DNA of 64,000 nt from Rhodobacteraceae bacterium HTCC2083 (lineage in GTDB: Bacteria > Pseudomonadota > Alphaproteobacteria > Rhodobacterales > Rhodobacteraceae): contig DS995276.1 of assembly GCA_000156115.1 (NCBI GenBank), positions 748,017 to 812,016 of the forward strand, written 5' to 3'. A program made the translations under genes and the position numbers. Below the pieces are notes generated by a model, which was not told the DNA's origin, searched no databases, and saw only the letters and a program-made list of their open reading frames with translations. Shown here piece after piece: positions 19,821-28,452 of the stretch; within the stretch, counting starts at the first letter, position 1, and each line of letters begins with the position of its first letter.

Positions 19821-20111
19821 CTAGAGGCTATCAAATTTGCGCGCTAGCTTAACATCCAGTGGGCTTAGGCCATCCACGGAGTGGGTGGTCAACACCACAT
19901 GTACTTTGTTGTAAACGTTCAACCATTCCGGGTGGTGATCCCATTTTTCCGACCAGATCGCCGCGCGGGTCATCCAGCCGAATGCATCCGCGAAATTCTT
20001 GAACTTGTAGTGTTTCTCAATCGCATCGCGTCCCTCCACCATAGCCCAGCCTGTCGCGAATAGCGGGTCAAGCAGAGGACCGCGCGTGTCGTCAAATAGT
20101 CTCTCGCTCAT
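19821..20111 (-). CDS. phhB: 4a-hydroxytetrahydrobiopterin dehydratase (PCD/DCoH)
   Basis: A 96-residue pterin-4a-carbinolamine dehydratase, recycling the pterin cofactor. The family pattern is clear: [17 protein letters not shown] followed by [13 protein letters not shown], with the active His pair in DHHP. No phenylalanine hydroxylase is present in the window, as is usual in bacteria where the protein may have a wider pterin role. ATG 20111 follows GGAGGAA and overlaps the upstream gene's stop as ATGA. It is the last gene of a six-gene reverse-strand run. Confidence 0.94.
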   Translation of the reverse strand: MSERLFDDTRGPLLDPLFATGWAMVEGRDAIEKHYKFKNFADAFGWMTRAAIWSEKWDHHPEWLNVYNKVHVVLTTHSVDGLSPLDVKLARKFDSL

Positions 20112-21295
20112 TGCTGTTCCTCCACTTGGATTTTCTTAAACGGGCCATAGTCCGTGAGAACCTCGATATCCTGCTCAATCGCTTTACGCTCTTCTTGTAA
20201 GTAACGCGCGATGGCGTCGGAAAAACCCTTGTCGCCAACCCAATGCAGCGAATGGGTCGTCACAGGGAGATATCCGCGCGCCAATTTATGTTCGCCCTGC
20301 GCACCCGCTTCGACACGTTTCAAGCCCAACTCGATCGCGGCGTCGATAGCGCGGTAATAACACAGTTCGAAATGCAGGCAGGGATGATCCTCAACGCAGC
20401 CCCAATAACGGCCATAAAGCGCCTCTCGTCCAACGAAATTCAAGGCCCCTGCGACAGGCACCCCATCGCGTTCCGCAAGCACAAGAATGACATCATTGCG
20501 CATGGTTTCTTGAACGATATCAAAAAATTGTCGCGTGAGATACGGCGTGCCCCATTTGCGCGCGCCTGTGTCTTGGTAGAATTGCCAGAAGGCATCCCAG
20601 TGCTCGGGCATGATTTGATCGCCGGTTAAGGCTTGGATCGTGCCGCCAAATGCATTGGCCTGCTCACGCTCTTTGCGGATATTCTTGCGTTTGCGAGAGG
20701 CGAGCGAGGCAAGGAATGCGCTGAAGCTCTCATAGTCATCGTTAATCCAATGAAACTGCTGGCTGAAGCGCCCCATGAGCCCCATCTCAACACCCGCGCG
20801 CATCTCCTCTTCGGTGCAGAACGTCAGATGCAGCGATGAAATCTCGTTGTTCGCGGCCAATTGCACTGCGCCTTGGATCAATGCAGACTGCCCAACCTGT
20901 TCGAACGCGGGCTTCACCAACAAACGCCGTCCCGTCGCAGGCGTAAAGGGCACAGCAACCTGCAATTTCGGGTAATAGCGCCCACCCGCATTCTCGTAAG
21001 CATGCGCCCAATTGTGATCGAAAATATATTCTCCCTGCGAGTGCGATTTTGCGTAAAGCGGCGTGACAGCTATCAATTCCCCGTGGAGTTTCGCGGTCAG
21101 GTATTGCGGCTGCCAGCCCGTGCCAGAACCCACAGATCCGCTTTGTTCTAGAGCATATAGAAAGCGATGCGTCGTGAACGGATCAAACGGCGCGCCACCC
21201 TCATTGGCCTCTGGACAGGCGCAGGCGTCCCAGTCTTCAGCCGCGATCTGCGACAGGCTTTGAACAATCTCGATTTCGACGGGCGTGTCGCTCAT
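20108..21295 (-). CDS. FemAB-like / GNAT acyltransferase (COG3146, DUF482)
   Basis: A 395-residue protein of the family that annotates as GNAT N-acetyltransferase or peptidogalycan biosynthesis protein. Characteristic segments are [20 protein letters not shown] near 43, YFDH-like [21 protein letters not shown] near 90, [14 protein letters not shown] near 205 and [21 protein letters not shown] near 295. The fold is a tandem acyltransferase. The biological substrate is unknown. Start and stop overlap both neighbours by four bases, so it is translationally coupled within the run. Confidence 0.87.
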   Translation of the reverse strand: MSDTPVEIEIVQSLSQIAAEDWDACACPEANEGGAPFDPFTTHRFLYALEQSGSVGSGTGWQPQYLTAKLHGELIAVTPLYAKSHSQGEYIFDHNWAHAYENAGGRYYPKLQVAVPFTPATGRRLLVKPAFEQVGQSALIQGAVQLAANNEISSLHLTFCTEEEMRAGVEMGLMGRFSQQFHWINDDYESFSAFLASLASRKRKNIRKEREQANAFGGTIQALTGDQIMPEHWDAFWQFYQDTGARKWGTPYLTRQFFDIVQETMRNDVILVLAERDGVPVAGALNFVGREALYGRYWGCVEDHPCLHFELCYYRAIDAAIELGLKRVEAGAQGEHKLARGYLPVTTHSLHWVGDKGFSDAIARYLQEERKAIEQDIEVLTDYGPFKKIQVEEQQ

Positions 21296-22062
21296 GAGTT
21301 TGGGAGCTTTGCCAAATATTGCTCGAAGGTGATGTTATCAGCGACTTTGCGCGCGCGTATTTCTTGCGCCTCGCTCTTGACGGTCCAGCACAGAACATCT
21401 GCGCCTCTTGCTTTGAGATCTGCCACGCGCGGAGCTCCTAAATCCTCTATCTCATGAGAGATAAAGCAGGCCCCGACAGAGTCAAAGTCAGGGATTTCGC
21501 GCAGCCGATTCCGCGTACCCTTTGGCAGCAGCGGCCAATCCTCAGCGGTGTAAGCACTTGTCACGATCCCACGCGGCACAAGCGGTGCATGGATGGCCAT
21601 TTGTTGCACCGAATGTGGGTTGAACGACATCACGCCAAGCGGGCCTTGATAGCCTTCAATGTCACGCGCAACCGCTTGTTCCAAGCGGCCAACATTTGCG
21701 CCCATAATGCCGTCTTGATCCTTAATCTCAATCATCAAAGGCACACCGCCCGCAACCAAGGCAAGCACTTCCGCCAGCGTCGGAATACCCTCATCGCTGC
21801 CGCGCAAGATCACCCGACCTAAGTCAACGCCGGAGCGTTGCTGGATCGGACCGCTGTCCTTGGCGAGGCGTTTCAGGTCGTAGTCGTGAAACACCATTGC
21901 CGCGCCATCGCTGGACAATTGCACATCAATTTCGATGCCATAGCCCGCCTCTATCGCCGCTTTGATCGCTGCGCGCGAATTTTCCGGTCGCGCATCTTTC
22001 ACATCGTGCAATGCCCGGTGAGCCAGAGGTTGGCGCAGGAATGATGGACCAAGGCGGTTCAT
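21292..22062 (-). CDS. Glycerophosphodiester phosphodiesterase family protein
   Basis: A 256-residue cytosolic GDPD-type protein hydrolysing glycerophosphodiesters to glycerol-3-phosphate and an alcohol. Visible: AHRALHDVKDARPENS (the HR...EN motif, with Ala instead of the usual Gly), then EIDVQLSSDGAAMVFHD with the metal-binding Glu/Asp and the catalytic His, and IPTLAEVLAL. There is no signal peptide, so it probably acts on internalised or recycled headgroups (UgpQ-like). It overlaps ridA and the acyltransferase by four bases each. Confidence 0.92.
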   Translation of the reverse strand: MNRLGPSFLRQPLAHRALHDVKDARPENSRAAIKAAIEAGYGIEIDVQLSSDGAAMVFHDYDLKRLAKDSGPIQQRSGVDLGRVILRGSDEGIPTLAEVLALVAGGVPLMIEIKDQDGIMGANVGRLEQAVARDIEGYQGPLGVMSFNPHSVQQMAIHAPLVPRGIVTSAYTAEDWPLLPKGTRNRLREIPDFDSVGACFISHEIEDLGAPRVADLKARGADVLCWTVKSEAQEIRARKVADNITFEQYLAKLPNS

Positions 22063-22523
22063 TTGATCTGGAAAATACCTTCGATCTCGACAGCCACACC
22101 AAATGGTAAAGACGCAGCTGACACGGCAGAACGCGCATGACGTCCCGCATCGCCTAGTGCTTCTACCATGAAATCAGACGCACCGTTGATGACCTTCGGC
22201 TGATCACCAAAATCGCTGGTGGAGTTCACGAAGCCCACCAATTTCACGACACGCACCAAACGATCCAGATCACCGCCGCAGGCTGCCTTGGCTTGCGCCA
22301 AAAGCGCGATCGCGCAGGTTTTGGCGGCGACAGCCCCCTCTTCAGCGCTCATCGTGTCGCCAAGTTTGCCTGTAATGAAACCATCGGCATTGTTAGAAAT
22401 CTGGCCCGATACATGCACCAAGTCCCCCACTTGCACGAAGGGCACATAATTCGCCGCAGGTGCAGGTGCGTCGGGAAGGGTCACGCCCAATTCAGCAAGT
22501 TTGCTCTCAAAAATTCCAGCCAT
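22059..22523 (-). CDS. RidA/YjgF/Rid-family protein
   Basis: A 154-residue member of the Rid family, whose RidA branch hydrolyses reactive enamine/imine intermediates. It has VHVSGQISNNADGF near 33 and a C-terminal GVAVEIEGIFQI; the key Arg of RidA sits near HARSAVSAASLPFG. This longer form resembles the RidA-like 'translation initiation inhibitor' subgroup and the exact activity is not certain. The frame extends to 22580, but ATG 22523 has AGGAG seven bases upstream. It follows the EamA transporter by 60 bases. Confidence 0.9.
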   Translation of the reverse strand: MAGIFESKLAELGVTLPDAPAPAANYVPFVQVGDLVHVSGQISNNADGFITGKLGDTMSAEEGAVAAKTCAIALLAQAKAACGGDLDRLVRVVKLVGFVNSTSDFGDQPKVINGASDFMVEALGDAGRHARSAVSAASLPFGVAVEIEGIFQIK

Positions 22524-22583
22524 GTCAGGTCTCCTATTTGCGTTTGCGCATAGGCAAACACGCACGCCCGTTGCGCGCAAGTC

Positions 22584-23459
22584 TCAAACGCGGCGCGCGG
22601 CCATGCGTTCGCGCACAAGTGTGAAGATTCCAGCCGCTACGATCAGCGATGCGCCTATGACGACGTTCAAGCGCAATTGTTCTGCGAAGAGCAAAAGTCC
22701 TAGGGATGAGGCCCAAATCAGTTGCAAATAGGCAAAGGGTTGGACCGCGCTCGCCTCTGCGGCTTCATAGGTTTTGATCAACAAGAAATGCCCCGCAGCC
22801 CCTGTCAAACACAGCAAGCCCATCCAAGCCCAATCCACTCCACTCATCCGCTCCCAGAACGCAAAACCCACGGCTGTCATCAGCGCAGCGCCCGACACGC
22901 CCGTCCAGAAAAAGCTGGTCGCCGCGCTGTCCTTATGCGCCACATAGCGTGTAAGCATACTATAGAGCGCGAACATCAACGCAGACACGAAGGGGATCAA
23001 TGCGTAGGGCGAAAATACCCCTGTGCCCGGCTGAAGAATGATCAACATCCCAATAAAGCCAACACCGATCGCCACCCAGCGCCGCCAGCCGACAGTTTCA
23101 CCCAAAATTGGGCCTGAAAGTGCGGCGATAACAAGAGGGTAGCAGGCAAAAACCGCATGGCTTTCAATCAATCCAATGTAGACGAAGCTTTGCACGGCGA
23201 CGCAGATTTCTGCCGCCAGAAGCACACCACGAAAGATCTGCATCTTGAGCTGACCCGTTTGCACCGCTTTGCGCAATCCACCCTTGCTGCGCGACGCGAC
23301 GGTAATGACGAAGGCGGCGAAGAACCAGTAACGCACCATAACGATCATCATCACATTGTATTCGCGCGCGAGATGCTGGGAAATGCCATCCTGCATCGCA
23401 AACACAAAGGTGGTCGCGATCATCAGGCTAATACCAAGGGGCGCGTTGTTTTGGCTCAT
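22584..23459 (-). CDS. DMT superfamily transporter (EamA domain)
   Basis: A 291-residue inner-membrane protein with ten hydrophobic segments arranged as two EamA repeats. Marks are GISLMIATTFVFAMQDGISQ at the N-terminus, LGETVGWRRWVAIGVGFIGM in the first repeat and PFAYLQLIWASSLGLLLF in the second. The family exports metabolites and amino-acid derivatives; the substrate cannot be read. It overlaps the mnmD stop by 4 bases (ATGA), so it is translationally coupled to a tRNA-modification gene with no obvious functional link. Confidence 0.9.
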   Translation of the reverse strand: MSQNNAPLGISLMIATTFVFAMQDGISQHLAREYNVMMIVMVRYWFFAAFVITVASRSKGGLRKAVQTGQLKMQIFRGVLLAAEICVAVQSFVYIGLIESHAVFACYPLVIAALSGPILGETVGWRRWVAIGVGFIGMLIILQPGTGVFSPYALIPFVSALMFALYSMLTRYVAHKDSAATSFFWTGVSGAALMTAVGFAFWERMSGVDWAWMGLLCLTGAAGHFLLIKTYEAAEASAVQPFAYLQLIWASSLGLLLFAEQLRLNVVIGASLIVAAGIFTLVRERMAARRV

Positions 23460-24124
23460 GCGGGTTTGCTTCCTACGCTCATGTGGCGCTTGCGTCCAAA
23501 TCCTGTGATGCGCTCAACCGCGAAACCTGCGTCACTTAACGCGCGCCGCACGAAGCCCGCGGCAGTGTATGTGGCAAAGGTTCCATTTGGGTTTGTATGT
23601 GCGCCGACTTCGCTGAGCAAAGACGCTTCCCAGAGTTCCGGGTTCTTCGCGGGTGAGAAACCATCGAGGAACCAAGCGTCCGCTTTTTCACGCCATGCCG
23701 GCAGTGTTTCGCGTGCGTCGCCAGTGATTAGCGTAAAGTTCAAATCCTTTACCTGCGCACCTTCTGGGGTCAACGCATCAAGCAATTCACCCGCCAACAC
23801 TGCCAACTCTGGAAACGCTTCAAGCGCTTGACGCATCTCTGCGATGTCCAAAGGAAAAGCCTCAAAACTGGTGAAATACAACGTGCCATCAACATTGCTG
23901 TCTCGCCACGCGTGCCACGTCGCAAGCAAGTTCAGACCCGTGCCAAACCCAAGCTCAGACACATGAAACCCATCCACAAAACGCGCAGGCAGATCATTAC
24001 CCCCCAAAAACACATGGCGCGTTTCGGCCAATCCATCCTGCAACGAATAGTAAGGATCATCAAAACGCTGCGAAATTGGGACGCCATCTTCGTTCCAATC
24101 GAGTGTGCTTGTCTGGTCGTTCAT
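23456..24124 (-). CDS. mnmD: tRNA (mnm5s2U34) methyltransferase MnmD
   Basis: A 222-residue SAM-dependent methyltransferase converting nm5s2U to mnm5s2U at tRNA position 34. It matches the N-terminal half of E. coli MnmC: DGVPISQRFDDPYYSLQDGL, HVSELGFGTGLNLLATWHAW (SAM loop), and AWFLDGFSPAKNPELW, the family signature. The oxidase half is absent here and a DAO-fold oxidase gene lies divergently upstream. ATG 24124 matches the family start; a longer in-frame start at 24196 would overlap the divergent gene. First gene of the six-gene reverse run. Confidence 0.93.
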   Translation of the reverse strand: MNDQTSTLDWNEDGVPISQRFDDPYYSLQDGLAETRHVFLGGNDLPARFVDGFHVSELGFGTGLNLLATWHAWRDSNVDGTLYFTSFEAFPLDIAEMRQALEAFPELAVLAGELLDALTPEGAQVKDLNFTLITGDARETLPAWREKADAWFLDGFSPAKNPELWEASLLSEVGAHTNPNGTFATYTAAGFVRRALSDAGFAVERITGFGRKRHMSVGSKPA

Positions 24125-24176
24125 GCGTTCTTGCCTTACGAGCGTATTCAAGTGCATTGGACATGAGGGCGCGCAA

Positions 24177-25217
24177 ATGGCAATGGCCGATATCACGATC
24201 TATGGCGCGGGCATCTTCGGGCTCAGCATCGCGTGGAGCTGTGTGAGGCGCGGCGCAACGGTTCAAGTGATTGATCCATATGGCGTTGGTGCAGGATCCA
24301 GCGGTGGTGTCGTGGGGGCTTTGGCCCCACATACCCCCGAGAATTGGAACGACAAAAAGCAGTTTCAATTCGAGAGTCTGATTATGGCGAACCGCTATTG
24401 GGGCGCCGTTGAACAAGCGGGTGGGTTGAGCACGGGTTACGCGCGTTCAGGGCGCTTGCAACCGATAAACGATGACCGTGCATTGGAACTCGCGAAAACG
24501 CGACGAGTGGGTGCGAAACAGCTTTGGCAGGGCTTGGCAGAGTTTGAGATTGTGAAGGCCGCTGGCACATGGTTGCCCAAAAGCGAAAGCGGCTTGGTGA
24601 TCCATGACACGCTCAGCGGTCGAATGCATCCGCGCATGACCTGTGCGGCTTTGGTGGCAGCTTTGGCAAGCAAGGGCTGCGATGTTGTTGCTGAAGGTGC
24701 GCCGGACGGCATCATCGTGGAGGCGACAGGTTGGCGTGGACTGCTGGAACTTGCCGAACAGATGGAGCAACCCGTGGGCAATGGCGTCAAAGGACAGGCG
24801 GCCGTTCTTCAATTTGCCACTGCCCCCAATGCGCCGCAGCTATTCGCAGACGCGCTTCACATCATCCCGCATAGCAATGGCACTGTCGCGATAGGCTCGA
24901 CCAGTGAACGCCTGTTTGATGACCCCACCAGCACAGATCAACAGCTAGACGACGTTGTTTCCCGCGCAAAACATGCATTTCCTGTACTCCAGAATGCGCG
25001 CGTGATTGAACGTTGGGCGGGTGTACGGCCCCGCTCCAAATCGCGCGCGCCGATGATTGGTCATCACCCGATACGAAAAGATGCATTCATCGCAAATGGC
25101 GGGTTCAAAATCGGCTTTGGCATGGCTCCCAAAATCGCCGAAGTCATGGCTGATTTGATCTTAAACGGAACGGACCGGATACCCGAGGGCTTCCGGCCGG
25201 AGGCATCTTTGCGTTAA
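24177..25217 (+). CDS. FAD-dependent oxidoreductase, DAO family (MnmC oxidase-like or ThiO-like)
   Basis: A 346-residue flavoprotein of the D-amino-acid oxidase fold. The FAD loop ITIYGAGIFGLSIAWSC is at the N-terminus with GAGSSGGVVGALAPH near 40, and the C-terminal RPRSKSRAPMIGHHP and IANGGFKIGFGMAP close the fold. It is the size and type of the oxidase half of MnmC or of a glycine oxidase. Being divergent from mnmD over 52 bases, it may be the cmnm5U oxidase; this is inference. ATG 24177 has GAGG eight bases upstream and is better than ATG 24183. Confidence 0.82.
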   Translation: MAMADITIYGAGIFGLSIAWSCVRRGATVQVIDPYGVGAGSSGGVVGALAPHTPENWNDKKQFQFESLIMANRYWGAVEQAGGLSTGYARSGRLQPINDDRALELAKTRRVGAKQLWQGLAEFEIVKAAGTWLPKSESGLVIHDTLSGRMHPRMTCAALVAALASKGCDVVAEGAPDGIIVEATGWRGLLELAEQMEQPVGNGVKGQAAVLQFATAPNAPQLFADALHIIPHSNGTVAIGSTSERLFDDPTSTDQQLDDVVSRAKHAFPVLQNARVIERWAGVRPRSKSRAPMIGHHPIRKDAFIANGGFKIGFGMAPKIAEVMADLILNGTDRIPEGFRPEASLR

Positions 25218-25219
25218 CG

Positions 25220-25240
25220 CTGCGCTATTACGTTGCGCAG
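25220..25240. terminator. Weak hairpin between convergent genes
   Basis: CTGCGC (25220-25225) pairs with GCGCAG (25235-25240). It lies three bases past the oxidase stop and before the convergent FMN reductase stop. There is no T-run, so a terminator role is uncertain. Confidence 0.3.
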
Positions 25241-25253
25241 GCTTACGACAGCA

Positions 25254-25808
25254 TTATCCAATGCTTTTCTGATACTGCTCACTTTTCAACGTGCCATCTT
25301 CGTTGAATTCATTGTGGACGCCAGCGACCAATACGGCTGGTGTTGCAAGGACCACAGCACCAAGCTGTGACAAGCAGTTACGCGTCATGAAATACGCTGT
25401 TTCGCCGCCCGTGCGACCCGCTGCCGCGCCAATAAGCAAAGTCGGTTTGGCTGCGAACACAGTGCCGGGTACGCGACTCGCCCAATCCAGCGCGTTTTTG
25501 AGAACACCGGAAATGCCTTTGTTGTACTCAGGGCTTGCAACGATCAACATATCTGCTGCCGCGATCTGAGCGCCGAGCTTGGTCACCATTTCGGGGATGC
25601 CCTTGGCTTCCAGATCACCATCGTAAAGCGGGAGATTGAGATCCGCTATTTCGACATCTGCGGTGCCATAAGAGGCAATCGCCGCCTTCATTAGTTGCGT
25701 GTTGAACGACGCCTCACGCAGCGAGCCAGAAATACCAAGAATTTTAGGAATAGCCGTGGGAGTGCGCCTTTGTGTTGTTAACTCTTTGCCCGAAATTGCG
25801 CGTTCCAC
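25254..25808 (-). CDS. NADPH-dependent FMN reductase family protein
   Basis: A 184-residue flavodoxin-like oxidoreductase. GISGSLREASFNTQLM near 27-42 is the FMN phosphate loop, and ASPEYNKGISGVLKNALDW near 92 is the family signature. Members reduce FMN, azo dyes, quinones or chromate; the physiological substrate is unknown. The only full-length start is a GTG at 25808 with a poor ribosome site, giving an N-terminal tail of about 20 residues longer than many relatives, so the true start may be a non-ATG codon nearer the fold. Confidence 0.88.
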   Translation of the reverse strand: MERAISGKELTTQRRTPTAIPKILGISGSLREASFNTQLMKAAIASYGTADVEIADLNLPLYDGDLEAKGIPEMVTKLGAQIAAADMLIVASPEYNKGISGVLKNALDWASRVPGTVFAAKPTLLIGAAAGRTGGETAYFMTRNCLSQLGAVVLATPAVLVAGVHNEFNEDGTLKSEQYQKSIG

Positions 25809-25855
25809 TAGGCTTGTTCAATCGCAGTGCGCGCAGGTCTTATGTGCAAAAATAG

Positions 25856-25882
25856 AAGACCCCGCCAAATTGACGGGGTCTT
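25856..25882 (-). terminator. Intrinsic terminator after the OmpA-like gene
   Basis: AAGACCCCG (25856-25864) and CGGGGTCTT (25874-25882) form a perfect 9-bp stem with a 9-base loop. On the reverse strand it is followed by CTATTTTTGC. It lies 20 bases after the OmpA-like stop. Confidence 0.8.
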
Positions 25883-25901
25883 TGTGCAAATTTGTAATGG
25901 C

Positions 25902-26582
25902 TTAGCTTGTTGGCAAAATCACGATTTCGACGCGACGGTTTTGCGCTTTGCCCTCTTCGGTCAAGTTACTTGCCACAGGCTGATCTTCGCCGCGACCAAT
26001 GCCTTGTAAACGCGTGAAGGACACGCCCGCACCCGCGAGCACGTTCACAACAGAATTGGCGCGTTGAACGGAGAGGTTCTGGTTATAGCCTGCTTCGCCC
26101 GTGCTGTCTGTGTGGCCAATCACCTGAACGGTGGAATTTGGATAAGACTGCAAATTCGTCGCAACGGCGTTCAAATCACTCTGGATCCCGCTCGACAAAG
26201 TCGCGCTGTCAGAGGCGAATGTAATGTCTTGCGGAAGGGACACGATCAAACGATCACCCGTGTTTGTGATGGTCACACGATCATTGCCAAGGCTCTTCTG
26301 GAGCTCTGCCGCTTGCTTGTCCAAGACGTTGCCCACAACAGCACCACCAGCACCACCGATAAGCGCACCTTTGATTGCGTTCTGCTTGCGCTCTTTGGAA
26401 TCGTCGCCAGAAATCAAACCCGCGATTACGCCCAAACCAGCACCAATAGCCGCGCCTGTAGTCGTCTTTTTGAAATCATTGTTGTTCGCGCTGCGCTCTG
26501 GAGTGGCGCAAGCGGTCAAAGCCAGCAGGGATGCCGCAGAAATTGCGAGAAGGGGGGAATTTCGTGTCATGTTGTGCCTCAT
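25902..26582 (-). CDS. OmpA-family lipoprotein with glycine-zipper segment
   Basis: A 226-residue outer-membrane-type lipoprotein. The N-terminal signal ends in the lipobox LTAC (near 22-25). A glycine-zipper region (about 42-86: GAAIGAGLGVIAGLISG, GALIGGAGGAVVG) follows, then an OmpA C-terminal peptidoglycan-binding domain with VIGHTDSTGEAGYNQNLS and NRRVEIVI. It should link the outer membrane to the wall. Two starts are possible: ATG 26582, with GGAG seven bases upstream, and ATG 26570, with GAGG six bases upstream; I chose the first. A 9-bp terminator follows. Confidence 0.9.
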   Translation of the reverse strand: MRHNMTRNSPLLAISAASLLALTACATPERSANNNDFKKTTTGAAIGAGLGVIAGLISGDDSKERKQNAIKGALIGGAGGAVVGNVLDKQAAELQKSLGNDRVTITNTGDRLIVSLPQDITFASDSATLSSGIQSDLNAVATNLQSYPNSTVQVIGHTDSTGEAGYNQNLSVQRANSVVNVLAGAGVSFTRLQGIGRGEDQPVASNLTEEGKAQNRRVEIVILPTS

Positions 26583-26589
26583 ATGCTTT

Positions 26590-26604
26590 CTCCGTTGATC
26601 GGAG
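26590..26604 (-). promoter_or_regulatory. Hairpin covering the OmpA-lipoprotein gene ribosome site
   Basis: On the reverse strand CTCCG (26604-26600) pairs with CGGAG (26594-26590), which contains the GGAG ribosome site, seven bases from ATG 26582. Five base pairs with a 5-base loop. Confidence 0.3.
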
Positions 26605-26678
26605 CTGATCGTACTGTAGCATCACCGAATCAGTTTCCCAAGATTTGGTTTGGGGGAATTTGAGCACACTTTCGCCAA

Positions 26679-27536
26679 CTATCTTGGTGCAGCTTCGCGC
26701 GCTGCACTTTCATAGGCCAGCATCGCGCGTTTGATCGGAGTGCCCCAATGATAACCGCCAAGCTCGCCCGATTTGCGCAAAGCACGGTGGCACGGGATAA
26801 GCCAACTCACAGGATTTTTGCCAACAGCCGTGCCAACCGCACGCACCGCTTTGGGGCTACCGACAGCGCGTGCAATATCGGAATAGGTGGTGACGTGACC
26901 ACTGGGAACATGCAACAACGCTTCCCAGACTTTGATTTGAAAAGGCGCGCCAATCAGGTGGAGTTTACGCTCACCAGCGACACCGAACGCAGCGCTCATC
27001 CAAGTGTCTAACTTGTCTTTGTTTTCCACAAATGTCGCTTCAGGCCAACGCGCGGCCATGTCTTTGTACGTCGCATCGTCGCCCGCTTCTTCAGCAAAGG
27101 CCATGCCACAAAGCCCAATATCTGTGCCCATCCCAAGGACGCGGCCAAAAGGGCTGTCGAACCAACCTGTGTAAATCGTCAGCCCAGCGCCGCCCTTAGC
27201 ATATGTGCCTGGGCTCATCGCTTCCCAACGCAGGAACATATCGTGCAAGCGGCCCCCACCTGATAAGCCCGCCTCGATCGCAGTATCGAGCGTGGAATGA
27301 TGTGCGCGAAGCAAAAATCTGGCATGATCAAGCGCTAGAAATTGCTGATAGCGTTTCGGCGAAACTCCCGCCCATTTTGAGAACAGCCGCTGAAGATAGG
27401 TCGGGCTGAGGTTCATCTCTTGCGCAAGCTCTTCGAGTGAAACGGGTGCGCCGCTCGCGTCTAACCGCTCAATCGCGCGGCGCACGAGTTTATAATGATA
27501 GCTGGCCTCTTGGTCCTGTTTGACATGTGTGTTCAT
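26679..27536 (-). CDS. ada: Ada-like bifunctional AraC regulator / O6-methylguanine-DNA methyltransferase
   Basis: A 285-residue protein joining an AraC-type HTH (about 15-110, LEELAQEMNLSPTYLQRLF) to a methylguanine-DNA methyltransferase domain. The acceptor cysteine is Cys249 in LIPCHRALRKSGELGGY, and VPSGHVTTYSDIARAVG precedes it. The N-terminal zinc/phosphotriester domain of E. coli Ada is missing, so this is the shorter alphaproteobacterial form; whether it still activates transcription on methylation is not clear. It follows the OmpA-like gene's leader on the same strand but with its own start. Confidence 0.92.
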   Translation of the reverse strand: MNTHVKQDQEASYHYKLVRRAIERLDASGAPVSLEELAQEMNLSPTYLQRLFSKWAGVSPKRYQQFLALDHARFLLRAHHSTLDTAIEAGLSGGGRLHDMFLRWEAMSPGTYAKGGAGLTIYTGWFDSPFGRVLGMGTDIGLCGMAFAEEAGDDATYKDMAARWPEATFVENKDKLDTWMSAAFGVAGERKLHLIGAPFQIKVWEALLHVPSGHVTTYSDIARAVGSPKAVRAVGTAVGKNPVSWLIPCHRALRKSGELGGYHWGTPIKRAMLAYESAAREAAPR

Positions 27537-27603
27537 GGGTTTACTCTAGGACGCGCCCCGATCTCACGCGATCCGTTTTTTGCACTTTACCCCAAGCGGT
27601 TTG

Positions 27604-28329
27604 TCAAACGTGCTGGCCCCCGTTGATTTCGATCTCCGTGCCGCTGACATAGGTCGAGGCGTCATTGCACAAAAAGTAGATCACATTCGCCACTTCTTCA
27701 GTGCTGCCCAAACGTTGCATCGGCAATTTCTTAACGATCTCGTCGGTGCCCTCTGACAGAATTGACGTTTCAATCTCACCCGGCGCAATCGCGTTGACGC
27801 GCACACCCATTGGGCCGAAGTCATGCGCCATTTCACGGGTCAGCGCAGCAAGCGCCGCTTTGGAGGTCGCATAGGCTGCCCCAGCGAAAGGATGCACACG
27901 CGACCCCGCAATGGAGGTGACATTCACAATAGAACCATTGGCCTGCACCAATTCGTCCTTGAGGCCACGCGAGAGCACAACAGGCGCAAAGAAATTCACA
28001 TGAAACACCTTTCCCCAGTCCATAAGATCGGTGCTGATCGTATTTAGACGCCCCCCATCCGGCCCTTTCGGAGACACACCAGCATTATTCACCAAACCAT
28101 GCAGCGGACCATCCAAACGCTCGCGAATGCGTTCTACCGCGTTGATCGTATCAGCGGGATCAGACAAATCGACCTGAATATGGTTTTCCGCGCCACCCGA
28201 CCAAGGGCACCCTTCATCGAACGGTTGCCGCGAACAGGTCAGAACACGCCACCCTTCGCGTGAGAATTTCTTCACGGTAGCATGGCCAATGCCACGGCTC
28301 GCACCTGTTAGTAGAAGCGTCTTAAACAT
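27604..28329 (-). CDS. Short-chain dehydrogenase/reductase (SDR)
   Basis: A 241-residue classical SDR. The cofactor motif is TGASRGIG near 8-15, NNAGVSPKG near 88, the catalytic Ser lies in VTSIAGSRVHPF, and YATSK supplies the Tyr and Lys. The C-terminal SGTEIEINGGQHV is typical. The substrate is unknown; FabG-like family members act on ketones or sugars. A frame extending to 28371 exists; ATG 28329 fits the family N-terminus (MFKTLLLTGAS). It is divergent from nth. Confidence 0.9.
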   Translation of the reverse strand: MFKTLLLTGASRGIGHATVKKFSREGWRVLTCSRQPFDEGCPWSGGAENHIQVDLSDPADTINAVERIRERLDGPLHGLVNNAGVSPKGPDGGRLNTISTDLMDWGKVFHVNFFAPVVLSRGLKDELVQANGSIVNVTSIAGSRVHPFAGAAYATSKAALAALTREMAHDFGPMGVRVNAIAPGEIETSILSEGTDEIVKKLPMQRLGSTEEVANVIYFLCNDASTYVSGTEIEINGGQHV

Positions 28330-28452
28330 GGTTTTGCCAATCCTGTTGAGATCTAAGAACCATAGGCCCAAAAGCCAAACACTGGAAAGTTAAATGCGCA
28401 TATCAATGCGTGCTCTTGCCGAAGACTGTTCAAACAGGATACGTCCCGCCCC

